From: Streptomyces sp. SID3343
GTDB lineage: Bacteria; Actinomycetota; Actinomycetes; Streptomycetales; Streptomycetaceae
Reading direction: 5' to 3'
DNA length: 51,669 nucleotides
NCBI RefSeq assembly: GCF_009865215.1
Contig: NZ_WWJX01000991.1
Coordinates: 1-51,669 of the forward strand
Positions 11,950 to 20,686 of the stretch are shown in pieces. How positions within the stretch are numbered: the stretch's first letter is position 1; each line of letters starts with the position of its first letter. Under the pieces are notes generated by a model. It saw nothing but the letters and a program-made list of their open reading frames with translations. It ran no database searches and was not told where the DNA came from. Both the position numbers and the translations under genes were made by a program.

Positions 11950-12006
11950 TTTCGCGATCACCACAACGATCCGACGGCCGCCCGGCAGGGCGGCCCTTTG
12001 TTTTGT
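11920..12006 (+). promoter_or_regulatory. trp attenuator (antiterminator and terminator)
   Basis: The terminator stem is GGCCGCCC at 11976-11983 and GGGCGGCC at 11988-11995 with a GGCA loop, followed by CTTTGTTTTG, an unusually good U-tract for this genome. The antiterminator is GGCGGCC at 11937-11943, which pairs with 11976-11982 and so excludes the terminator. A protector hairpin forms between GTGGCC at 11922-11927, overlapping the second Trp codon, and GGCCCAC at 11940-11946 with one bulge. The three structures are mutually exclusive as attenuation requires. Confidence 0.88.
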
Positions 12007-12097
12007 CCGACCGCGGTGAGTACCCCGCCCGGGATCGGACGGAGCCGACGGCGGATCGCCCGGTCGGGAGGGCGTCTCTTCCCACCGAGGAGCACCC

Positions 12098-13987
12098 ATG
12101 CGCACCGCCGCCGCCCTTGCCCCGCTGTTCGCCGCCGACCCACCGCCGTTCGCGCTGATCCACCGCGAGGGCTCGACCGTGGTCGAGCTGCTGACCGGCG
12201 ACATAGTGGACGTGCCCACGCTCGACGACCTGCCGCTGCCGGCCGCGAACGCCGCCGCCGACCGCGGTCGCCCCGCCCCGGAACTGCTCGCGCTGGTGCC
12301 GTACGCGCAGATCCGCGAGCGCGGGTTCGCGTGCCACGAGGACGGCACCCCGCTGCGCTGCCTGAAGGTGACCGATCACGCCGAGCTGCCGGTGGACGAC
12401 GTGCTCGCGGCGCTGCCGGACGGGCCGGTGGTACTGCGCGGCGGCGGCTTCGACGTGGACGACGAGACATACGCCACGATCGTCAAGCAGGTCATCGAGG
12501 ACGAGATCGGTCGCGGCGAGGGCGCCAATTTCGTGATCCGCCGCGACTACCACGACCACATCGAGGCGTACACGCCGGCGACCGCCGGGACGTTGCTGCG
12601 CCGGCTGCTGACCCGCGAGAGCGGTGCGTACTGGACCTACCTGATCCACACCGGCGACCTGACCCTCGTCGGCGCGAGCCCGGAGCGGCACGTCAGTTCG
12701 GTGGGCGGCGAGGTGGTGATGAACCCGATCAGCGGGACGTATCGGCATCCGGCCGAGGGCCCGTCGCTGGAGGGTCTGCTCGCGTTCCTGCGCGATCCCA
12801 AGGAGATCGACGAGCTGTTCATGGTCGTCGACGAGGAACTCAAGATGATGAGCGAGGTGTGCGACCTCGGCGGCGCGATCGAGGGACCCTTCCTCAAGCC
12901 GATGGGTCACCTCACGCACACCGAGTATCTGCTGCGCGGGGTCACCTCACAGGACGTCGGCGCCGTCCTGCGCGGGACGATGTTCGCCCCGACCGTGACC
13001 GGGAGCCCGCTGGAGAACGCGTGCCGGGTGATCCGACGGCACGAGCCGACCGGCCGGGGCTACTACTCGGGCCTGGTCGCGCTGATCGGGCGGGACGGCG
13101 AGGGTCGGCGCACGCTGGACGCGCCGATCCTGATCCGCACGGCGTACCTCACGCCCGACGGCGGGCTTCGGGTACCGGCGGGTGCGACGCTGGTACGGCA
13201 CTCCACACCCGAGGACGAGGTCGCGGAGACGCACGCGAAGGCGGCCGGGGTGCTGGCCGCGCTCGGGGTGGTGCCCGCGTCGGCGCGGGCGGCGGGCGCG
13301 CCGCTCGGGGACGATCCGCAGGTACGCGAGTTGTTGGCTTCGCGCAATGCCGCTCTGGCGCCGTTTTGGCTGCGACCGCGCGACGAGAGCGCGCTGCTCG
13401 CGCCGGAGTTGGTCGGCGCTCGGGTGCTGATGGTGGACGGCGAGGACACCTTCACCGGGATGCTCGCGCACGTGCTGCGCACGCTCGGGCTCGTCGTCGA
13501 CGTGCGGTCGTACGACGACGTGACGTCGCGGCGGGTGCGCTCGGCCGAGTTGGTGGTGATGGGTCCGGGGCCGGGTGATCCGCGTGACGTGGAGCACCGC
13601 AAGATTCGACTGCTCGGCGCGCTGGTGCGCACCCGACTCGACGCGGGCACTCCGCTTTTGGCGGTGTGCCTGGGCCACCAGTTGCTCGCTCGCGAGTTGG
13701 GCCTGGAGCTGATCCGCAAACCGCGGCCGTATCAGGGCAAGCAGGTGGCGATCGACTTGTTCGGCCGGCCCGAACGGGTGGGTTTCTACAACGCGTTCGC
13801 GGCGGTACGACCGGCGCGCGGGATCGCCAATGTCGAGTTCGCGGCGGATCCCGTGACGCACGAGGTGCACGCGATGCGCTCGTCGCGGCTGCGGTTCGCC
13901 GGGACGCAGTTCCACCCGGAGTCGGTGTTGACCACGAACGGCATCGGCGTCGTCGGCGAGTTGCTCGGCGACCTGGTCGGCCGCTGA
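12098..13987 (+). CDS. trpEG: Anthranilate synthase, fused TrpE-TrpG
   Basis: 629 residues. Residues about 1-430 are the chorismate-binding TrpE part (LVGASPERHVSS, NPISGTYRHP, DELFMVVDEELKMMSEVCD, GYYSGLVALIGRDG). Residues about 440-629 are the class I glutamine amidotransferase TrpG part, with MGPGPGDPRD, the catalytic cysteine in VCLGHQLL (about residue 523) and the His-Glu pair in TQFHPESV. It makes anthranilate from chorismate and glutamine. PhzE (phenazine) proteins share this fused layout, but the Trp attenuator in front makes tryptophan synthesis the likely role. The ATG at 12098 has the Shine-Dalgarno GAGGAG 5 bp upstream. Confidence 0.92.
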   Translation: MRTAAALAPLFAADPPPFALIHREGSTVVELLTGDIVDVPTLDDLPLPAANAAADRGRPAPELLALVPYAQIRERGFACHEDGTPLRCLKVTDHAELPVDDVLAALPDGPVVLRGGGFDVDDETYATIVKQVIEDEIGRGEGANFVIRRDYHDHIEAYTPATAGTLLRRLLTRESGAYWTYLIHTGDLTLVGASPERHVSSVGGEVVMNPISGTYRHPAEGPSLEGLLAFLRDPKEIDELFMVVDEELKMMSEVCDLGGAIEGPFLKPMGHLTHTEYLLRGVTSQDVGAVLRGTMFAPTVTGSPLENACRVIRRHEPTGRGYYSGLVALIGRDGEGRRTLDAPILIRTAYLTPDGGLRVPAGATLVRHSTPEDEVAETHAKAAGVLAALGVVPASARAAGAPLGDDPQVRELLASRNAALAPFWLRPRDESALLAPELVGARVLMVDGEDTFTGMLAHVLRTLGLVVDVRSYDDVTSRRVRSAELVVMGPGPGDPRDVEHRKIRLLGALVRTRLDAGTPLLAVCLGHQLLARELGLELIRKPRPYQGKQVAIDLFGRPERVGFYNAFAAVRPARGIANVEFAADPVTHEVHAMRSSRLRFAGTQFHPESVLTTNGIGVVGELLGDLVGR

Positions 13988-14299
13988 GGCGGCGGGAGTG
14001 ACGCGGCGGGCGGGGTGACCCGTCCGCCGGTCGGTCCGATCGGGGTGGTGCATCGGGGTGGTGCGCATCGGGGTGTGGCCGATCGGGTGTGGCGGCGCGG
14101 TCGGTCGCGCCGGGCGCGGAGTCCGCACCCGAAGCCGCCGCCGACCCAACCGCCCAACCGACCGGACGGGGCGGTCACCGAGCCTGTCGGCGGCGTGGCG
14201 TAGACATGACGGGCGAGGGTCGCCCTCGTGAGCGCTTCGGTTACCGTTCTGGGGTCACCGGGCGCAATGTCCCATGGTCGGCCGGCGGAGGAGGATCCC
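13988..14299 (+). repeat. Gap with a short tandem repeat
   Basis: No gene is seen in this 312-bp gap. At 14039-14095 there are four imperfect units of 13-15 bp built on ATCGGGGTGGTGC or ATCGGGTGTGGC. The right end carries the strong Shine-Dalgarno GGAGGAGG (14287-14294) for the small gene at 14300. Confidence 0.6.
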
Positions 14300-14425
14300 G
14301 TGTCATCACCCTGTCCGCCGCACGACCCCGTCGACTGGAGCGGTCGCAAACGGTGCCGCAAATGCGGCGTCACCTTCGGCGGCCCGCGCCCGCTGCCACC
14401 GTCCCCACCGGACGTCGATGGCTGA
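14300..14425 (+). CDS. Small CxxC protein, 41 residues
   Basis: A short gene supported by the near-perfect Shine-Dalgarno GGAGGAGG 5 bp before a GTG start at 14300. The product reads VSSPCPPHDPVDW, then GRKRCRKCGVTFGG, then a proline-rich tail. The CRKCG motif with an earlier lone cysteine suggests a zinc or iron knuckle, though a full four-ligand site is not evident. Its stop overlaps the ATG of the next gene by 8 bases, so the two are translationally coupled and probably work together. I do not recognise a family. Confidence 0.65.
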   Translation: MSSPCPPHDPVDWSGRKRCRKCGVTFGGPRPLPPSPPDVDG

Positions 14426-15311
14426 GCTCCCGCCTCCGCCCGCGAACTTCCATACGGCGCCGCGTACGTGTTGGGCCGAGTTACCCACCGACACACGCGC
14501 CGCGGTCGAGCGGTGTGCGGGGCGGGTGTTGGCGGTCGCGACGGTGTGGGCCGGGTTCAATTGCGACTTCGCGGCGACGGTGACGACCGAGCGGGCTCGA
14601 TATTTCGTCAAGGGCGTCCCGCGCGACCACCCGGCGGTGCCGCAGCAGCGGGTGGAGGCGCGGGTGGCGCCGCACGTGCGGGCGGTGGCACCGCGCCTGC
14701 GGTGGGAGGTGCGGCTCGACGGCTGGGTACTCCTGGGGTTCGACCACATCGTCGGCAGGCACGCGGATTTTGCGCCCGGTACGGCCGATCTGCCGCTCGT
14801 GGCGGACGCGTTACGGCGGCTCGGTCGGGTACCGATCCGAGATCTGCCGCTGCCGCGCGTCGAGGAGCGTTGGCGCTCGCTGTTGACCGATCGTCAGCTT
14901 CGACTCCTGCGCGGCGAGAGCCTGTTGCACACCGACCTGCACCCGCACAACGTGCTGATCGGCGAGGCCGGGGCGCGCGCCTACCTGGTCGACTGGGCGC
15001 AGCCGGCGCTCGGGCCCGCGTGGATCGAAGTCGCGCTGGTGGCCAGTCGGTTGATGGACGAGGGGCACACCGCCAAACAGGCGGCGGCGTGGGCGGAGCG
15101 GTTCGGTTGCTGGCGCTCGGTGTCCCGAGAGGCGGTGGAGACCTTCGTGTTCGCGGCCACACACCAGTGTTCGCGCGGCATCGGCGACGCGGACGCGGCC
15201 CCCTGGAACGCCCGGTTGATGGCGCTGGCCGAGGCCAGAACCGCCCGCGCACACCGACGCGCGTATTCGCCTCGGTCACGAACCGCCCTGTCCCGCTCGA
15301 CACTAGAGTGA
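14418..15311 (+). CDS. APH-type phosphotransferase (aminoglycoside phosphotransferase fold)
   Basis: 297 residues. Kinase-like fold: FAATVTTERARYFVKGV supplies the nucleotide-binding lysine, HTDLHPHNVLIG is the Brenner-type catalytic loop with its aspartate, and AYLVDWAQPALGP is the metal-binding equivalent of DFG. The family phosphorylates small molecules such as aminoglycosides, choline or homoserine. The substrate is unknown, and nothing nearby suggests antibiotic resistance. The ATG at 14418 lies inside the end of the 41-residue gene, so translation is coupled. Such proteins are common in Streptomyces cores. Confidence 0.85.
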   Translation: MAELPPPPANFHTAPRTCWAELPTDTRAAVERCAGRVLAVATVWAGFNCDFAATVTTERARYFVKGVPRDHPAVPQQRVEARVAPHVRAVAPRLRWEVRLDGWVLLGFDHIVGRHADFAPGTADLPLVADALRRLGRVPIRDLPLPRVEERWRSLLTDRQLRLLRGESLLHTDLHPHNVLIGEAGARAYLVDWAQPALGPAWIEVALVASRLMDEGHTAKQAAAWAERFGCWRSVSREAVETFVFAATHQCSRGIGDADAAPWNARLMALAEARTARAHRRAYSPRSRTALSRSTLE

Positions 15312-15352
15312 TACCGGTCGTGTCCGCCGCCTCCGACGACGGGTCATTGCCC

Positions 15353-16723
15353 ATGCGCCTGCGCCGCTTTCTCGCCTTGTCGGCCCTGTTCGTGCTGCTC
15401 GGGTCGCCGATCGCGTACGCGGATCCCGTACCGGAGCCCGAGGACCCGCCGATCACCACCCGACAGGTCGAGGTGTCCGGTATCCCCGAGCAGGTGCGTC
15501 CGGGGGCGCCCGCCACCGAGTTCACCGTGACGTTTCGCAACGTGGGGCACGAGACGTTGTTCCTGGAGCCGGAGGTGCGGTTCCTCGGGGATCGGAACCT
15601 GACCGCGGATCGGGTGCGCCTGGAGGTGTTCGATCCGGCCACGAACTTCTGGAGCGAGACACCGCTCGACGCGGACGGCGCCGCCGTGCTGCCGTTTCGG
15701 GGAGCGGAGCGGCTGACCGCGACGGCCGGTCGACTGCCGACGGGGGCCGATGTCGGGTATCTGCTCCGGTTCCGGGTCTCGGCCGGTACCACCGAGCAGT
15801 TCGTGAACGTGGCGATCGGCAGCCGGTACGGGCCACCGAGACCCGACGGCGAGCCGAGGTTCGACACGGCGACCCACGTCGAGACCGCGATCCTCGCGGC
15901 GGACGGCACCATGCCCGCCCACCGACCGAGACCCGGCGCTCCCGAGCCGCCGTCCGAGCCGGACGCGGGCCCCGCGAACTCGGGCGCGACCGCGAAGACC
16001 GTCCCGCAGTCCCGCTCGACCGCGGTCCCGGCGATGTCCCTGGTCGACGTGCCGGGGTGGGTCCGGGCCGGTGGCGGAGCGATCGAGTTCCGGTTCACCA
16101 TCACCAACGACACCGGCCGGTCCTTCGACGAGATGAACCCGCAACTCGTGTTCACCGCAGGCGAGATCGCTCTCGTGCCCGATTCCCTCAGGGTCGAGAC
16201 GCGGGACATGTCGGGGTCGCGGTGGAGCGCCGTCCCGTTCTCGGTCGTCGTGAATCCGGCGAACGGTGGCAGCACACACCTGCTCGGGTCCCTGACCCAG
16301 ACCTCGTGGGACGACCACCACCGGTTGGAGGTCAACGAGATCGCCAGGATCAGTGTGCGAGTGTCCGTCCCGGCGGGCTCGGCGGCCGTCGGACACGACA
16401 TCGCGGTGTCGGGCGCCATCGGGTATCCCAGCGGGACCGGGCAACGCCCGGTGTCCCACAGCGACTTCCGGGTGTTCACGGTGACCGCGTCCGGATCGCC
16501 CGCCAAGGCACCGACCCTGATACCGGAGCCACCCGGGTTCGGGCCCGCGGCGGCCGGACGCGACCCGGCCGGCGCGCGGCGGCCGGACCGGGCGAGCGAC
16601 CCGTTCACCTGGGCGACGATCGCGATCTGGGCCGCCCTCGCGGGCGTGGTCGGCCTCGTCGCCTGGTTCGCCGTCAAGAACCGCCGGGAGGACGTCGGGG
16701 CCCGATCCGGCCCCGACGCCTGA
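15353..16723 (+). CDS. Surface protein with signal peptide, two repeat domains and C-terminal anchor
   Basis: 456 residues. The signal peptide MRLRRFLALSALFVLLG ends near AYADP. Two related beta-type domains follow (about residues 35-165 and 215-345), sharing the pattern V(S/D)(G/V)(I/P)xxxVRxG, a F-(R/T)-(V/I)-T-F/I-x-N phrase and an RLEVFD / RVETRD strand ending in a tryptophan. A Pro-rich linker separates them. Near the C-terminus a membrane helix (TWATIAIWAALAGVVGLVAW) is followed by basic residues, so it is exported and membrane-held. A GTG at 15320 could add 11 residues. No known enzyme motif is visible and function is unknown. Confidence 0.75.
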   Translation: MRLRRFLALSALFVLLGSPIAYADPVPEPEDPPITTRQVEVSGIPEQVRPGAPATEFTVTFRNVGHETLFLEPEVRFLGDRNLTADRVRLEVFDPATNFWSETPLDADGAAVLPFRGAERLTATAGRLPTGADVGYLLRFRVSAGTTEQFVNVAIGSRYGPPRPDGEPRFDTATHVETAILAADGTMPAHRPRPGAPEPPSEPDAGPANSGATAKTVPQSRSTAVPAMSLVDVPGWVRAGGGAIEFRFTITNDTGRSFDEMNPQLVFTAGEIALVPDSLRVETRDMSGSRWSAVPFSVVVNPANGGSTHLLGSLTQTSWDDHHRLEVNEIARISVRVSVPAGSAAVGHDIAVSGAIGYPSGTGQRPVSHSDFRVFTVTASGSPAKAPTLIPEPPGFGPAAAGRDPAGARRPDRASDPFTWATIAIWAALAGVVGLVAWFAVKNRREDVGARSGPDA

Positions 16724-16735
16724 CCCGCCGTCGGC

Positions 16736-17761
16736 TCAGCCGAACAGCACCTTGGCCTCGTCGTACAGCGCCGGCGGCACGGTCTTGAGCTCGCGCGTCG
16801 CGGCCTCCAGCGGCACCGTCACCACGTCCACGCCGCGCAGCGCGACCATCTTGCCCCAGTCGCCCGCCTTGACCGCGTCGATCGCGTGGAAGCCGAACCG
16901 GGTGGCCAGCCACCGGTCGAACGCGGTGGGCGTGCCGCCGCGTTGCACGTGGCCCAGCACGGTGGTGCGGGCCTCGTGGCCGGTGCGCTTCTCGATCTCC
17001 GCGGCCAGCCAGTCACCGATGCCGGAGAGCTTGACGTGGCCGAACGCGTCGAGCGTCTGATCCTTGGTCACCATCTGTCCGGCCAGCGGGATCGCGCCCT
17101 CGGCGACCACGATGATCGGCGCGTAGTTGGTCCGGAAGCGGCTGTCCACCCACGCACAGACCTGCTCGACGTCGAAGTTCTGCTCGGGGATCAGGATGAC
17201 GTTCGCGCCGCCGGCCATGCCGGAGTGGATCGCGATCCAGCCCGCGTGCCGGCCCATCACCTCGACGATCAGCACCCGGCGGTGCGACTCGGCGGTGGTG
17301 TGCAGGCGGTCGATCGCCTCGGTGGCGATGTTGACGGCGGTGTCGAAGCCGAACGTGTAGTCGGTCGCGTTGAGGTCGTTGTCGATGGTCTTGGGGACGC
17401 CGATCACCTTGACGTCGTGCTCGTGCAGTCTGGTCGCCACGCCGAGGGTGTCCTCGCCGCCGATCGCCACGAGCGCGTCGACTTCGAGCTTCTTCAGGTT
17501 CTCCTGGATCCGCTCGATGCCACGATCGATCTTGATCGGGTTGGTTCGTGAGGAGCCCAGGATGGTGCCGCCTCGGGGCAGGATCCCTCGCACGGCCTTG
17601 ATGTCGAGAGGCATGGTGTCGCCTTCGAGGGGCCCGCGCCAGCCGTCCCGAAAGCCGATGAAGTCGTACCCGTAGTCCTGGACGCCCTTGCGCACGACGG
17701 CCCTGATCACCGCGTTGAGGCCGGGGCAGTCGCCGCCGCCGGTCAGTACTCCGACACGCAT
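16736..17761 (-). CDS. pfp: 6-phosphofructokinase, probably pyrophosphate-dependent
   Basis: 341 residues. PFK fold with GVLTGGGDCPGLNAVIR, catalytic TIDND (D127), EVMGRHAGWIA and GHVQRGGTPTAFDR. Two residues that decide the phosphoryl donor are the pyrophosphate type: D104 in GGEDTLG (Gly in ATP enzymes) and K124 in VPKTIDND (Gly in E. coli). It closely resembles, from memory, the PPi-PFK of Amycolatopsis methanolica. It would phosphorylate fructose 6-phosphate reversibly, saving ATP. The ATG at 17761 is used; 14 in-frame upstream residues are not family-like. The stop is 12 bp from the convergent surface-protein gene. Confidence 0.88.
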   Translation of the reverse strand: MRVGVLTGGGDCPGLNAVIRAVVRKGVQDYGYDFIGFRDGWRGPLEGDTMPLDIKAVRGILPRGGTILGSSRTNPIKIDRGIERIQENLKKLEVDALVAIGGEDTLGVATRLHEHDVKVIGVPKTIDNDLNATDYTFGFDTAVNIATEAIDRLHTTAESHRRVLIVEVMGRHAGWIAIHSGMAGGANVILIPEQNFDVEQVCAWVDSRFRTNYAPIIVVAEGAIPLAGQMVTKDQTLDAFGHVKLSGIGDWLAAEIEKRTGHEARTTVLGHVQRGGTPTAFDRWLATRFGFHAIDAVKAGDWGKMVALRGVDVVTVPLEAATRELKTVPPALYDEAKVLFG

Positions 17762-18052
17762 CGAAATCTCCGATTTCTTCCGTCCGGCACGATTCGCGGC
17801 CAACGCTACCGGCGCTCGTGGCCACCCCTAGCCTTCCCATCACCCGATCGGGGTACCCGACTTGATCCTCTTCGAATGGGGTGGCTTTCGAGGCCGAAAA
17901 CGGGCGCGAGACAGCGGCCGACCGGGCGCCGACCGCGGTGCTGCTCGACTGCGCGGCGTGGCGCAGCGGGACGGGACGGGCGGGGCGCGGCGGGGCGGGT
18001 GCGAGGCGGGACGGGCGGGACGGGGCACGCGGGCGAAGGGTCGCCGCGCGAG

Positions 18053-18751
18053 TCAGTCGTCCAGGCCCTTTTCGATCGCGTAGCGGACGAGTTCCACCCG
18101 GTTGTGCAACTGGAGCTTGTTGAGCGTGTTCTGGACGTGGTTCTGCACCGTACGGTGGGACAGGAACAGCCGCTCGGCGATCTGCTTGTAGGACAGGCCC
18201 TTGGCGACCATCCGCAGGACCTCGGTCTCACGGTCCGTCAGGCGCGGTGCGGCCGGGCCGCTTTCGGCGTTCCTGGCGGGCGGATCGGTGGCCATCCGGC
18301 GGAACTCGCCGAGGACCAGGCCGGCCAGGCCGGGGGTGAACACCGGGTCGCCGACGGCGGTGCGGCCGACCGCGTCGACGAGTTCCTCGCGGCTCGCGGA
18401 CTTGACCAGGTAGCCGGTCGCGCCCGCCTTGACCGCCTCCAGGACGTCCTCCTGCTCGCCGCTGGCGGAGAGCACCAGGATGCGCACGGACCGGTCGTTG
18501 CGCACGAGTTCGCGGGCCACTTCGACGCCGGGGAGCTTGGGCAGGTGCAGGTCCAGGATCACCACGTTCGGCGACGTGGCCCGCGCACGGCGGACCGCCT
18601 CGGGGCCGTCGCCGGCGGTGGCGACCACGTCGTAGCCGGCCGCCGCGAGGTCGCGGGCCACCGCCTCACGCCACATCGGGTGGTCGTCCACGACCAGGAC
18701 CTTCAAGGGCGCGGTCGCCGGTGTCGCCGTCGGTGCCGTCGTGTCGCTCAT
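18053..18751 (-). CDS. macR: LuxR/NarL-family response regulator, MacR-like
   Basis: 232 residues. The receiver domain (about 16-130) has the acidic pair in VVDDHPMWREA, the phospho-acceptor aspartate in VVILDLHLP, and the lysine in GYLVKSASREEL. The LuxR-type helix-turn-helix (about 168-232) has LTDRETEVLRMVAKGLSYKQIAERL and HRTVQNHVQNTLNKL. The start overlaps the sensor kinase stop by four bases. From synteny with S. coelicolor it is probably MacR, reported to control morphogenesis and membrane-protein genes; that name rests on gene order and family resemblance, not on a search. Confidence 0.9.
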   Translation of the reverse strand: MSDTTAPTATPATAPLKVLVVDDHPMWREAVARDLAAAGYDVVATAGDGPEAVRRARATSPNVVILDLHLPKLPGVEVARELVRNDRSVRILVLSASGEQEDVLEAVKAGATGYLVKSASREELVDAVGRTAVGDPVFTPGLAGLVLGEFRRMATDPPARNAESGPAAPRLTDRETEVLRMVAKGLSYKQIAERLFLSHRTVQNHVQNTLNKLQLHNRVELVRYAIEKGLDD

Positions 18752-19896
18752 CTGCTCCCCTGCCTGGGTACCCGGAACTCCAGTTCGGTGCCTTCTCCGG
18801 TCACGGACGACCACACCACACTGCCGCCGAGGTCGCGCACCCGGCCCTCGATCGACTGGGCCACCCCCAACCGGCCCTGGGCGCGGGCCGCTTCGAGCCG
18901 GCCCGGGGCCATCCCCGGGCCGTCGTCGCGGACGCTGACCACGATCTCGTCCGCCTCGTCCTCCAACAGGATCCACGCGTTGGCGGCCTCGCCGGCGTGG
19001 CGCCGGACGTTGTCCAGGGCCGCGGACACCGCGGCCGACACCTCGCGCGCCGCCGGCGTCGGCAGCAGTACCGGTGTCCCCGGCGAGGACACCGTGACCC
19101 GCGCTCCGGCGAACGTGCCGAGCAGCACGCGCAGGTCCAGCCGGGCGGGCGCGCCGTCCTCGCCCGATCCCGGCAGGTCCTCGGACTCGACCCTGGCGGG
19201 CGTCGCGGAGATCAACTGGCGCAGCGCCACTTCCTGTTCGCCCGCGAGCTTGCCGAGTCCGCCGGCCTCGCCGCCCAGTTCCGCGCCGCGGCGTTGGACC
19301 AGGGCCAGGACCTGAAGCACGCTGTCGTGGATGTCGCGGGCGAGGCGTTCGCGTTCGCGGGTCGCCGCCTCCAGTTGCAGCGCGCGGGCCAAGGCCCGTT
19401 CGCTGACCCGGGCCAGTTCGACCACGTAGCCCACGGCGCCGCCGGCGAGCAACAGCAGGACGATGTTGTGCTGGTTGTCGGCGGTGATCGCGCCGCGCTC
19501 GGCGATGTTGGAGGCGCCGATCGCCAGCGCCGCCACCGAGCCGGTCTTCCAGCCGCCCTTGATCGCGCAGGCCAGTACGGGCGCCGACGACCATACGGTG
19601 GGCAGCGTCAGCATGCCGTCGCGTACGCGTTCGGGATCGTCCAGCCAGCGGGTGGCGAGCACACAGCTCACCGCGACGCCCACGTCGATCACCAGGAGCG
19701 CGGTCCGGCGGAAGGTGGGGCTGCGGAAGCCGTACGCGGTCGCGGCCGTCCACACGGTGAGCAGCACCATGATGGCCCAGCCGCCGACGGGGTAGCGGTA
19801 GTACTCGTAGACCTGCGCGTACCGCACGATCGCGTACGCGAGCGCCAGCACCCGGAAGACGGCGAGCGACCGCCACAGCGACTGCTCGACTCCCAT
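18748..19896 (-). CDS. macS: Membrane sensor histidine kinase, MacS-like
   Basis: 382 residues. The N-terminal half carries several hydrophobic segments (for example WAIMVLLTVWTAATAYG and IVLLLLAGGAVGYVVEL), a DUF5931-like sensor region. A cytoplasmic HisKA_3 domain follows with the phospho-accepting histidine in ERLARDIHDSVLQVLALV, then a HATPase domain with ALDNVRRHA (N box) and VRDDGPGM (G1 box). It overlaps the regulator gene by ATGA. It lies 31 bp downstream of the acyltransferase gene, so the signal may concern membrane lipid or envelope state; this last is inference. Confidence 0.9.
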   Translation of the reverse strand: MGVEQSLWRSLAVFRVLALAYAIVRYAQVYEYYRYPVGGWAIMVLLTVWTAATAYGFRSPTFRRTALLVIDVGVAVSCVLATRWLDDPERVRDGMLTLPTVWSSAPVLACAIKGGWKTGSVAALAIGASNIAERGAITADNQHNIVLLLLAGGAVGYVVELARVSERALARALQLEAATRERERLARDIHDSVLQVLALVQRRGAELGGEAGGLGKLAGEQEVALRQLISATPARVESEDLPGSGEDGAPARLDLRVLLGTFAGARVTVSSPGTPVLLPTPAAREVSAAVSAALDNVRRHAGEAANAWILLEDEADEIVVSVRDDGPGMAPGRLEAARAQGRLGVAQSIEGRVRDLGGSVVWSSVTGEGTELEFRVPRQGSR

Positions 19897-19927
19897 GTGC
19901 CTCCCCCGATGCCCCTTCGACCGATCG

Positions 19928-20686
19928 TCAGCCGTTCGGCCGGTCGCCTTCCGCGTCGCCGTCCTTCTTCGCCGCGTCGTCCGCCTTGTCCGCGCCGGCC
20001 TGCTTGCGGGCGTCGTCGATCAGCTTCTTGGCGTCGGCCGCGTAGACGTCGACGTACTCCTGACCGGACAGCTCCATGAGCGCGTACATGATCTCGTCGG
20101 TGACCGCGCGCAGGATGAAGCGGTCGTCCTCCATGCCCTCGTAGCGCGAGAAGTCCAGCGGCTCGCCGATCTTGATGCCCACGCGCATGACCTTGGGCAC
20201 GACCTTGCCGGGCGGCTGGATCTTCTCGGTGTCGATCATCGCCACCGGGATCACCGGCGCACCGGATTCGAGCGCGAGCCGAGCGATGCCGGTCTTGCCC
20301 CGGTACAACCGAGCATCGGGCGAGCGGGTGCCCTCGGGGTAGATGCCGAACAACCGGCCCTCGTGCAACACCTTGATCCCGGCCCGAAGCGCGGCCTCGC
20401 CGGCCCCGCCACCGCTGCGGTCCACGGGAAGCTGGCCGACGCCCTTGAAGAACGCGGCGGTGAGCCGACCCTTGAGCCCGCGCCCGTTGAAGTAGTCCGA
20501 CTTCGCGATGAAGGTGATGCGTCGGGAGATCACGGTGGGCAGGAAGAAGGAGTCCGAGAACGAGAGATGGTTGCTCGCCAGAATCGCCGGGCCCCGGTCC
20601 GGGATGTGCTCCTGACCTTCCACCCACGGGCGAAAGAAGAGCCTCAAGACGGGGCCGATGATCATCTTCATCAGCCGATAGAACAA
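19928..20686 (-). CDS. 1-acyl-sn-glycerol-3-phosphate acyltransferase (PlsC family)
   Basis: 252 residues. It has the acyltransferase motifs NHLSFSDSFF (NHx4D catalytic pair), ITFIAKSDYF, FGIYPEGTRSP and VIPVAMIDTEKI in the usual order. It acylates lysophosphatidate to phosphatidate at the membrane. The start is taken as TTG at 20686 because AGGAGG lies exactly 6 bp upstream and the resulting N-terminus (LFYRLMKMIIGP) is like that of Streptomyces homologues; in-frame sequence further upstream is not protein-like. The C-terminus is a charged Lys/Asp/Ala tail. It leads an operon with the macS-macR pair. Confidence 0.9.
   Translation of the reverse strand: MFYRLMKMIIGPVLRLFFRPWVEGQEHIPDRGPAILASNHLSFSDSFFLPTVISRRITFIAKSDYFNGRGLKGRLTAAFFKGVGQLPVDRSGGGAGEAALRAGIKVLHEGRLFGIYPEGTRSPDARLYRGKTGIARLALESGAPVIPVAMIDTEKIQPPGKVVPKVMRVGIKIGEPLDFSRYEGMEDDRFILRAVTDEIMYALMELSGQEYVDVYAADAKKLIDDARKQAGADKADDAAKKDGDAEGDRPNG

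Noticed and set aside
12098..13987. Phenazine-type PhzE role for the fused anthranilate synthase
   Set aside because: The architecture allows it, but there are no other phz genes and the leader has a tryptophan attenuator.
14418..15311. Aminoglycoside resistance gene
   Set aside because: Only the general APH fold is visible; the setting is core genome with no antibiotic cluster, so no resistance claim is made.
17762..18052. Gene in the gap between macR and the phosphofructokinase
   Set aside because: The open frames here have no ribosome site or family motif; the gap holds G-rich runs (CGGGACGGG units) only.
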